Positions 51,014-56,648 of a stretch of 56,648 nt of DNA are shown one piece after another. This DNA comes from Arthrobacter sp. Its GTDB lineage: Bacteria; Actinomycetota; Actinomycetes; Actinomycetales; Micrococcaceae. Numbering within the stretch: position 1 is the first letter of the stretch; every line of letters begins with the position of its first letter. The notes under the pieces are model-generated. The model was not told the origin of the DNA. It ran no database searches and was given only the letters and a program-made list of their open reading frames with translations. The stretch spans positions 1 to 56,648 of the forward strand of contig JAITLQ010000009.1 of assembly GCA_031277795.1 (NCBI GenBank), written 5' to 3'. Position numbers and translations under genes: made by a program.

Positions 51014-52249
51014 TCAGACGCTGCGGAACGCGGCGACGGCGTTGTGGCCGCCGAAGCCGAAGGAGTTCGACACCGCGACGCCCGGGCCGATGGCGCGCGT
51101 AGACGTGACGACGTCCAGCTCCACGGCGGGGTCCTGGCGCTCGAGGTTGATCGTCAACGGGGCGGTGCGCTCGTGCAGCGCGAGGACCGTGAAGACGGCC
51201 TCGATGGCGCCGGCGCCGCCGAGCAGGTGGCCCGTCTGCGACTTGGTCGCGGAGACCGGGACGTTGTCCATGTGCGATCCGAAGGCGGCGCGCAGGGCCA
51301 CGCCCTCGGGGATGTCGCCCACCGGGGTGGACGTGGCGTGGGCGTTGACGTGGACCACGTCCGAGGCCTCGAAGTTGCCGTCCACCATCGTCTCGCGCAG
51401 GGCGCGGGTGGCGCCGAGGCCCTCGGCGTCGGGGGCCGTGATGTGGAAGGCGTCGGCGGAGAGGCCCGTGCCGGCCAGCTCGGCGTAGATCTTGGCCCCG
51501 CGGGCCTTGGCGTGCTCCTCCGACTCGAGGATGAGCGCGCCGGCGCCCTCGCCCATGACAAAGCCGTCGCGGTCGAGGTCGTAGGGGCGGGAAGCGTGGG
51601 CCGGATCGTCGTTGCGGCGGGAGAGCGCCTGCATCGAGGCGAAGGAGGCCATCGTGATGGGGTGGATGGCCGCCTCGCAGCCGCCGGCGATGACGATGTC
51701 GGCCTTGCCGGAACGGATCATCTCCTGGGCGATGGCCAGAGCCTCGGTGCCGGAGGCGCAGGCGGAGACGGGGGTGCGCGCGGCGGCGCGGGCCCCGAAC
51801 TCGAGCGAGAGGGCGCCGGAGGGGGCGTTCGGCATGAGCATGGGCACGGTCATGGGCAGCACGCGGCGCGGGCCCTTCTCGCGCAGCACGTCCCAGGCGT
51901 CGAGGAGCGTGTTGAGGCCGCCGATGCCGGTGGCGAAGGACACGCCGAGCCGATCGTGGTCGATCTCGGCCTCGTCCAGGCCGGCGTCCTTGAAGGCCTC
52001 GCGGCTGGCCACGAGGGCAAACTGCACCGAGGGATCGTTGCGCTTGATCTCCGCCTTGGAGAGGACCTCGGCGGCGGGGACGAGCGCGCGGGCCGCGAAC
52101 GTCACCGGGAGGGAGTACTTCTCCACCCAGTCCTCGGTGAGGGTGCGGGCACCGGAGGTGCCGGCCAGGGCCGCGGCCCAGCTGCTCGCAACGTCTCCGC
52201 CGATCGGGGTGGTCGCGCCCAGTCCGGTGACAACGACGGTCTTGGCCAT
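51014..52249 (-). CDS. fabF: 3-oxoacyl-[acyl-carrier-protein] synthase II (KAS II)
   Basis: A 411-residue condensing enzyme elongating acyl-ACP with malonyl-ACP. The Cys-His-His triad is complete: Cys164 (SACASGTEALA), His304 (VNAHATSTPVGD) and His341 (TKSQTGHLLGGAGAIEA), plus Lys336. ATG 52249 is used because AAAGG lies 8 nt upstream; the in-frame ATG at 52258 directly abuts that site. It is last in the fabD-acpP-fabF set, separated from acpP by two hairpins. Confidence 0.96.
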   Translation of the reverse strand: MAKTVVVTGLGATTPIGGDVASSWAAALAGTSGARTLTEDWVEKYSLPVTFAARALVPAAEVLSKAEIKRNDPSVQFALVASREAFKDAGLDEAEIDHDRLGVSFATGIGGLNTLLDAWDVLREKGPRRVLPMTVPMLMPNAPSGALSLEFGARAAARTPVSACASGTEALAIAQEMIRSGKADIVIAGGCEAAIHPITMASFASMQALSRRNDDPAHASRPYDLDRDGFVMGEGAGALILESEEHAKARGAKIYAELAGTGLSADAFHITAPDAEGLGATRALRETMVDGNFEASDVVHVNAHATSTPVGDIPEGVALRAAFGSHMDNVPVSATKSQTGHLLGGAGAIEAVFTVLALHERTAPLTINLERQDPAVELDVVTSTRAIGPGVAVSNSFGFGGHNAVAAFRSV

Positions 52250-52323
52250 GCTCAGCATCCTTTGTTTTCAGCGTGCTTGGGGGGAGGCCCGTGGATGGTG
52301 GGCCGGTGCGGGAGGACTCCCGC

Positions 52324-52380
52324 GGTCGGGCGGCGTCGGCGTGACGCCGCCCGACCGGATGCGGGTGAAGGATTCACCCG
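52324..52380 (-). terminator. Tandem hairpins between acpP and fabF (attenuator candidate)
   Basis: A perfect 14-bp stem (52324-52337 with 52343-52356, 5-nt loop) and a perfect 8-bp stem (52362-52369 with 52373-52380, 3-nt loop) fill most of the 141-nt gap. On the minus strand the smaller hairpin follows 10 nt after the acpP stop. They lack a U tract but would reduce transcription into fabF or protect the acpP 3' end. Confidence 0.65.
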
Positions 52381-52390
52381 AGCGGGTGAC

Positions 52391-52639
52391 TCAGGCCTGG
52401 GCCTTGGCGATGTAGGAAACGGCGTCGCCCACGGTCTTCAGGTTCTTGACCTGGTCATCGGGGATGGTGACGGAGAACTTGGTCTCGGCCTCGACGACGA
52501 TGGTCATCATCGAGATGGAGTCGATGTCCAGGTCCTCGGTGAAGGACTTGTCCAGCTGGACGTCCTCGACGGGCAGGTCCGTCTCCTCGTTCACGATCTC
52601 GGCGAGGCCGGCAAGGATCTCTTCGTTCGTGGCAGCCAT
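52391..52639 (-). CDS. acpP: Acyl carrier protein
   Basis: An 82-residue ACP carrying acyl chains on 4'-phosphopantetheine attached to Ser41 in EDLDIDSISMM (DSI instead of the more common DSL). The protein is acidic and helical as expected. ATG with GGAGAAAG 6 nt upstream. The gene is flanked by about 140-nt gaps on both sides, so it may be expressed at a different level from fabD and fabF. Confidence 0.96.
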   Translation of the reverse strand: MAATNEEILAGLAEIVNEETDLPVEDVQLDKSFTEDLDIDSISMMTIVVEAETKFSVTIPDDQVKNLKTVGDAVSYIAKAQA

Positions 52640-52674
52640 GTGGCTTTCTCCTTCGTGTGGTGCCGGTCGGAACC

Positions 52675-52680
52675 GGCCTA
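52675..52680 (-). promoter_or_regulatory. Candidate acpP promoter -10 element
   Basis: TAGGCC on the minus strand in the fabD-acpP gap, predicting a leader of about 28 nt. The rest of the 147-nt gap shows only short GC-rich stems and no fabH remnant. Confidence 0.3.
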
Positions 52681-52786
52681 ATGACGCGCCCGGGTGCGGG
52701 TGCATCTGAAACCTTGTGGTGTTCAGCTCAAGCTTAGGGTGCCCGAGGGCCGGTGCCGCTCAAGCGGGCGCCCCGACGGGGTTGGA

Positions 52787-53704
52787 TCAGGCGTGCTCGG
52801 CCACGAATGCGCGGGCCTCGTCCAGCTGATCCGGCGTCTTCAGCGCGAAGGTCTTGACGCCCTTCATGCCGCGCTTGGCCAGGCCGGTCAGCGTGCCGGC
52901 GGGAGCCACCTCGAGCAGGCCGGTGACGCCGAGCGCCAGCATGCGCTCCTCGCACAGGTCCCAGCGCACGGGGCGGGTTACCTGCGCCACGAGCGAGGCG
53001 AGGTTCTCGTCGCCGCTGATGATCGCCTCGCCGTCGAAGTTGCTCAGCAGGGTGCGGCTCGGCTCGGCGGGGTGCAGCTCGCCGGCCAGTTCCTCGAGCG
53101 CGGGCACGGCCGGGGCCATGTACTGCGTGTGGAACGCGCCGGCGACCTTGAGGGGAATGACGCGGGTCTTAGTCGGCGGGTTCTCGCCGAGGGCGGCCAG
53201 GTTCTCGAGGGATCCGGCGGCCACGATCTGGCCGCCGCCGTTCTCGTTGGCGGGGGTCAGTCCGGCGGAGACGATCGCGGCGCGGACCTCGTCCGGGTCG
53301 CCGCCGAGGACGGCCGCCATGCCGGTGGGCGTCTGGGCGGCGGCCTCGGCCATGCCGTTGGCGCGCACCTTGACGAAGTTCACGGCCTCCGACTCCGGCA
53401 GGGCCCCCACGAGCGCCGAGGCGGTGATCTCGCCGACGGAGTGTCCGGCCACGACGACGTTCTCCGGCAGCGTGTCGCCGAAGAGCGCCCTGGCGGTCAC
53501 GAGGCCGGCCGCCACGATGAGCGGCTGTGCCACGGCGGTGTCCTTGATGGTCTCCTCGTCCGCCTCGGCTCCGAGGTGCACGAGGTCGCGCCCCACGGCG
53601 TCGGAGAGCGCGCGCAGGTGGGCTGCGACGGCGTCGTCCTCGAGCCAAGCCGAGAGGAAGGCGGGGGTTTGGGAGCCCTGACCGGGGCAAACAATGGCAA
53701 GCAC
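52787..53704 (-). CDS. fabD: Malonyl CoA-acyl carrier protein transacylase
   Basis: A 305-residue enzyme loading malonyl groups onto ACP. CPGQGSQ near the N-terminus, the nucleophile Ser89 in AGHSVGEITA, the Arg-binding VKVRANGM, and the catalytic His in VAGAFHTQYM identify it. GTG start with AAAGGTAGAG upstream. First gene of the operon; an inverted repeat 68 nt upstream is shared with the fasR promoter. Confidence 0.96.
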   Translation of the reverse strand: MLAIVCPGQGSQTPAFLSAWLEDDAVAAHLRALSDAVGRDLVHLGAEADEETIKDTAVAQPLIVAAGLVTARALFGDTLPENVVVAGHSVGEITASALVGALPESEAVNFVKVRANGMAEAAAQTPTGMAAVLGGDPDEVRAAIVSAGLTPANENGGGQIVAAGSLENLAALGENPPTKTRVIPLKVAGAFHTQYMAPAVPALEELAGELHPAEPSRTLLSNFDGEAIISGDENLASLVAQVTRPVRWDLCEERMLALGVTGLLEVAPAGTLTGLAKRGMKGVKTFALKTPDQLDEARAFVAEHA

Positions 53705-53772
53705 GGTCTCTACCTTTTCATTGAGAAGGGGGTCACGGCGTGAGGCGACGTGCCCAAGGTGTGGGGTGGCAG

Positions 53773-53789
53773 TTGTATGAATCCTACAA
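53773..53789 (-). promoter_or_regulatory. Inverted repeat TTGT-N9-ACAA upstream of fabD
   Basis: TTGTATGAATCCTACAA, within a slightly longer 7-bp palindrome (AGTTGTA...TACAACT). It lies in the 87-nt fasR-fabD gap. The same spaced half-sites occur upstream of the FasR-like gene at 55063-55079, making it a candidate binding site for that regulator. Confidence 0.55.
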
Positions 53790-53791
53790 CT

Positions 53792-55006
53792 TCACGCCTC
53801 CGGCTCCTCGCCGGGGTGGAGCCGCCCGCAGATGAGCGCGCTCTGCAGCACGAGGGCGTCGCGCGGGCTGAAGGGGTCCCAGCCGGTGGCGTCGGTGATG
53901 CGGCGCAGGCGGTACCTGACCGTGTTGGCGTGGACGTAGAGCGCGCGCGCCGTCGCCTCGAGGGAGTGCCCCTCGGCGAGGTAGCGCGTGAGGGTCTCGG
54001 CGAGGGCGGGGCCCGCGGCCACGAGCGGGCGGTACACACGCTGCACCAGGGCCTCGACGGCGTCCCTGTCCCCGGCCAGGGCGCGCTCGGGGAGCAGGTC
54101 GTCCGCGAGGACGGGTCGGGGCGCATCCGGCCAGGCCGGCGCCGCCGCCAGCGCCATGAGCGCGGCCCGCGCCGACGCCGGCAGTTCCCGCAGGGTCGGC
54201 ACCACGGGCCCCACGACCACGGGGCCGTCGCCGAAGTGCTTGGCCAGCCGATCCAGGGGTCCGTGCGAGTCGAGGCCGCCCAGGAGCAGGATGATGCGAT
54301 CGCCCTGGATGCCCACGACCGAGTCGCGCGCGCTGCGCACCGACGCGCGGCGCAGCTCGCGCACCGAGGTGCCGGTGACGGTGGCCGGGGTGAAGCCGAC
54401 CACGACGCACAGATCGCTCTGTGAGCGCCAGCCGATGGAGGCCAGGCGGGAACGCAGCGAATCCGGATCCTCCCCGCGCAGCACGGCGTCGACAACGAGC
54501 GCCTCGAGCCGCGAGTCCCAGGCACCGCGCTTCTCCGCCGCCCTGGCGTACACGTCCGCGGCGGCGAAGGCCACCTCGCGGGAGTAGAGCAGCACCGCCT
54601 CGCGCAGCGGCACCTGCTCCGTGGGATCGGCCAGCTCCGGCACGCGTTCCTCCACGACGCCCACCACCACGCGGATGAGCTGGAGGGCCTTCTGCAGGGA
54701 GATCGTGCGCGAGAGCTCGCTCGGGGCGTCGGCAAAGACGTCGTCGAGCACCCACGTGGGAGCGCTCGGATCCTCGAACCACGAGACGAAGGAGGAGATG
54801 CCGCGCTGGGCGATGAGTCCCAGCGCCGAGCGCTGCTCGGGCAGGAGGGAGCGGTACCACGGCAGCGAGGAATCGAGCTCCTTGAGGGCGAGGGTGGAGA
54901 GCGAGCCGAGCGTCGCCCGCAGCCGCTCGAGGGTGTGGGGGCTTGAACGCAGCGTCTCGGCGATGCGAGCGCGCGGCGCGCTCATGGCTGGGTCGGTGTG
55001 GGGCAC
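53792..55006 (-). CDS. fasR: PucR-family transcriptional regulator, FasR-like
   Basis: A 404-residue regulator. The C-terminal PucR helix-turn-helix (about 340-395) reads AEGHSLEATARALYVHANTVRYRLRRI in positions 346-372, typical of the family. A GGDEF-like central domain and an N-terminal helical region precede it. In Streptomyces coelicolor the PucR-type FasR encoded just upstream of fabD activates the fab operon; position and architecture match here. GTG 55006 has a -10 (TAGCCT) 7 nt upstream and no RBS, so a leaderless mRNA is likely; ATG 54985 is the alternative. It lies between aceE and fabD on the same strand. Confidence 0.85.
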   Translation of the reverse strand: MPHTDPAMSAPRARIAETLRSSPHTLERLRATLGSLSTLALKELDSSLPWYRSLLPEQRSALGLIAQRGISSFVSWFEDPSAPTWVLDDVFADAPSELSRTISLQKALQLIRVVVGVVEERVPELADPTEQVPLREAVLLYSREVAFAAADVYARAAEKRGAWDSRLEALVVDAVLRGEDPDSLRSRLASIGWRSQSDLCVVVGFTPATVTGTSVRELRRASVRSARDSVVGIQGDRIILLLGGLDSHGPLDRLAKHFGDGPVVVGPVVPTLRELPASARAALMALAAAPAWPDAPRPVLADDLLPERALAGDRDAVEALVQRVYRPLVAAGPALAETLTRYLAEGHSLEATARALYVHANTVRYRLRRITDATGWDPFSPRDALVLQSALICGRLHPGEEPEA

Positions 55007-55013
55007 GGGTTCG

Positions 55014-55019
55014 AGGCTA
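55014..55019 (-). promoter_or_regulatory. -10 element of a leaderless promoter (fasR)
   Basis: TAGCCT on the minus strand, then CGAACCC and the GTG at 55006. TGACAG 18 nt upstream is a plausible -35. Confidence 0.45.
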
Positions 55020-55062
55020 GGCCCCGGCGGTGGTGCCTGTCATCTTGGCCGTGGGTGTCCGG

Positions 55063-55079
55063 TTGTGGGTTTCCCACAA
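55063..55079 (-). promoter_or_regulatory. Inverted repeat TTGT-N9-ACAA upstream of fasR
   Basis: TTGTGGGTTTCCCACAA, a perfect 7-3-7 palindrome. Its centre is about 65 nt upstream of the predicted fasR transcription start, just beyond the -35, a usual activator position. Confidence 0.55.
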
Positions 55080-55086
55080 AGCCAAC

Positions 55087-55121
55087 GTCGCCGCCGTCCC
55101 CGCGAGGGGGACGACGGCGAC
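55087..55121 (-). terminator. Terminator of aceE
   Basis: Fifteen-bp stem (55087-55101 with 55107-55121) with one G-T mismatch and a GCGA-containing loop, 33 nt beyond the aceE stop on the minus strand. Confidence 0.75.
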
Positions 55122-55154
55122 GCTGAAACGACGCGCTGCCTGAAGGGCCGGGGC

Positions 55155-56648
55155 CTAGGCGTCGCCGCCCGCGTTGCCGGTCGTGCCGGCGTTCACGTTG
55201 AGCAGCTCGTACTTGGCCGCCGCCTCGCGGGGCACGGAGGGATCCACCTCGCCGCGCTTGGCCAGCATCTGCAGGGCGCGCACCACGATCGACGCGGAGT
55301 CGATGTGGAAGTAGCGACGGGCGGCGGCGCGGGTGTCGGCGAAGCCGAACTCGTCGGCGCCGAGCGTGGCGAACTCGTTGGGCACGAACTGGCGAATCTG
55401 GTCCGGCACGGCCTTCATGTAGTCCGTCGCCGCGATGACCGGACCCGTGGCCCCGGCCAGCTTCTGCGTGACGTACGGGACGCGAGCCTCGCGCTCCGGG
55501 TGCAGGAAGGCGTCCTGCTCGGCGGCCAGGCCGTCGCGGCGCAGCTCGGACCAGGAGGTCACGGACCACACATCGGCGGCCACGCCCCACTCCTCGGCGA
55601 GCATCTTCTGCGCCTCGAGGTGCCACGGAACGGACACGCCCGAGCCCAGGAGCTGCACGCGCGGGCCCACGTCGAGGTCCGAGGGTTTGACCTGGTGGAT
55701 ACCGCGCAGGATGCCCTCGACGTCCACGTTCTCCGGCTCGGCCGGCTGCACGTAGGGCTCGTTGTACACGGTCAGGTAGTACATGACGTTCGGATCGGCG
55801 TGCTTGCCGCCGTACATGCGCTCCAGGCCGTCCTTGACGATGTGCCCGATCTCGTAGCCGTACGCCGGGTCGTACGTGACGACGGCCGGGTTCGTGGCGG
55901 CGAGCAGCGGGCTGTGGCCGTCGGCGTGCTGGGTGCCCTCGCCCGTCAGGGTGGTGCGGCCGGCGGTGGCGCCGATGATGAAGCCGCGCGCCATCTGATC
56001 GCCCGCGGCCCAGAAGGCGTCGGCCGTGCGCTGGAAGCCGAACATCGAGTAGAAGATGTAGACGGGGATCACGGGCTCGCCGTGCGTGGAGTACGCGGTT
56101 CCCACGGCGGTGAAGGCGGCGGTGGAGCCGCCCTCGTTGATGCCGGTGTGCAGGATCTGGCCCTGGGCGCTCTCCTTGTACGCGAGCACCAGCTCGCGGT
56201 CAACGGAGGTGTAGTTCTGCCCGTTCGGGTTGTAGATCTTGGCCGTGGGGAAGAGCGAGTCCATGCCGAAGGTGCGGGCCTCGTCCGGGATGATCGGCAC
56301 GATGCGCTTGCCGAACTGCTTGTCGCGCATGAGGTCCTTGAGCAGGCGCACGAAGGCCATGGTGGTGGCGGCCTCCTGCTTGCCGGAACCACGCTTGGCG
56401 GCAACGTAGGCCTTGTCGTCCGGCAGCCGGACGGGCGTGTGCGCCGTGCGGCGCTCGGGCGTGAAGCCGCCCAGCGCATGGCGGCGCGTCATGAGGTACT
56501 GGATCTCCGGGGCGTCCATGCCGGGGTGATAGTACGGCGGACGGTAGGGGTCCTTCTCCAGCTCGGCGTCGGAGATGGGGATGCGCAGGTGATCGCGGAA
56601 GGCCTTGAGGTCATCCAGCGTGAGCTTCTTCATCTGGTGGGTCGCGTT
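55155..56648 (-). CDS. aceE: Pyruvate dehydrogenase E1 component, homodimeric type (3' part)
   Basis: The C-terminal 497 residues of AceE; the 5' end lies beyond the window and the frame stays open to its last base. The visible part corresponds to the pyrimidine-binding and C-terminal domains of the thiamine diphosphate enzyme. Recognisable blocks are [63 protein letters not shown] and [14 protein letters not shown]. AceE decarboxylates pyruvate and passes acetyl units to the E2 lipoyl domains, supplying acetyl-CoA. Its place beside fasR and the fab genes is usual in actinobacteria. Confidence 0.96.
   Translation of the reverse strand, partial: NATHQMKKLTLDDLKAFRDHLRIPISDAELEKDPYRPPYYHPGMDAPEIQYLMTRRHALGGFTPERRTAHTPVRLPDDKAYVAAKRGSGKQEAATTMAFVRLLKDLMRDKQFGKRIVPIIPDEARTFGMDSLFPTAKIYNPNGQNYTSVDRELVLAYKESAQGQILHTGINEGGSTAAFTAVGTAYSTHGEPVIPVYIFYSMFGFQRTADAFWAAGDQMARGFIIGATAGRTTLTGEGTQHADGHSPLLAATNPAVVTYDPAYGYEIGHIVKDGLERMYGGKHADPNVMYYLTVYNEPYVQPAEPENVDVEGILRGIHQVKPSDLDVGPRVQLLGSGVSVPWHLEAQKMLAEEWGVAADVWSVTSWSELRRDGLAAEQDAFLHPEREARVPYVTQKLAGATGPVIAATDYMKAVPDQIRQFVPNEFATLGADEFGFADTRAAARRYFHIDSASIVVRALQMLAKRGEVDPSVPREAAAKYELLNVNAGTTGNAGGDA

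Noticed and set aside
52700-52730. Third TTGT-type operator between fabD and acpP
   Set aside because: Only one half-site (TTGTGG) is present; the opposite half does not match at N9 spacing.

Overview
This 56.6-kb window is a chromosomal segment of a high-GC Gram-positive actinomycete. Several genes belong to families essentially confined to Actinomycetota (DUF3515 at 160-660, DUF2469 at 45635-45952, DUF3145 at 50351-50854, a PucR-type FasR-like regulator, a homodimeric AceE). The gene order smc-ftsY-amtB-glnB-ffh-rpsP-khpA-rimM-trmD-rplS-lepB-rnhB-DUF2469-yraN-comM-dprA-xerC is also actinobacterial. A member of the Actinomycetaceae or a relative is my best guess, but the sequence alone does not fix the genus. 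I saw no tRNA, rRNA, IS element, prophage or CRISPR array.

Layout. (1) 160-7064: DUF3515 lipoprotein, DAK2-domain protein, recG, rsmD, a SpeE-like methyltransferase and an aminotransferase on the opposite strand, then coaD. (2) 7185-21645: a wall teichoic acid type locus. It holds an LCP ligase, an ABC-2 exporter (TagG/TagH-like), a TPR-glycerophosphotransferase fusion, TagD (CDP-glycerol synthesis), a GT2-glycerophosphotransferase fusion, a TagE-like GT4 glycosyltransferase and two short paralogous glycerophosphotransferase-like proteins. The central part (13630-20321) is visibly less GC-rich than its flanks and looks like an exchangeable, polymer-specific cassette. (3) 21755-27849: DUF177, rpmF, rnc, mutM, smc. 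(4) 27863-31004: a second TagE-like glycosyltransferase and an MFS transporter. (5) 31091-37613: ftsY, amtB, glnB, an inverted zwf-like gene where glnD is often found, and ffh. (6) 37716-40947: two unrecognised proteins, each with C-terminal membrane segments. (7) 41162-50214: ribosome/RNA-maturation operons, secretion peptidase, RNase HII, DNA-uptake/recombination genes. (8) 50351-56648: DUF3145 and, on the minus strand, fabF, acpP, fabD, a FasR-like activator and the 3' part of aceE.

How the parts connect. The teichoic genes form a near-complete late pathway: CDP-glycerol supply, chain polymerisation, glucosylation, export and attachment to peptidoglycan. The priming enzymes (TagO, TagA) are not here. 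Membrane-protein biogenesis (FtsY, Ffh, LepB) and nitrogen uptake (AmtB with PII) are interleaved with translation genes. The fatty-acid block is a small type II FAS operon with its likely activator but without fabH.

The most interesting regulatory signals are: a shared inverted repeat TTGT-N9-ACAA upstream of both fabD and the FasR-like gene; a recurrent -10 element (TAGRCT family) placed only 6-7 nt before several start codons, implying leaderless transcripts; a GlnR-type box before amtB; and two strong hairpins between acpP and fabF.
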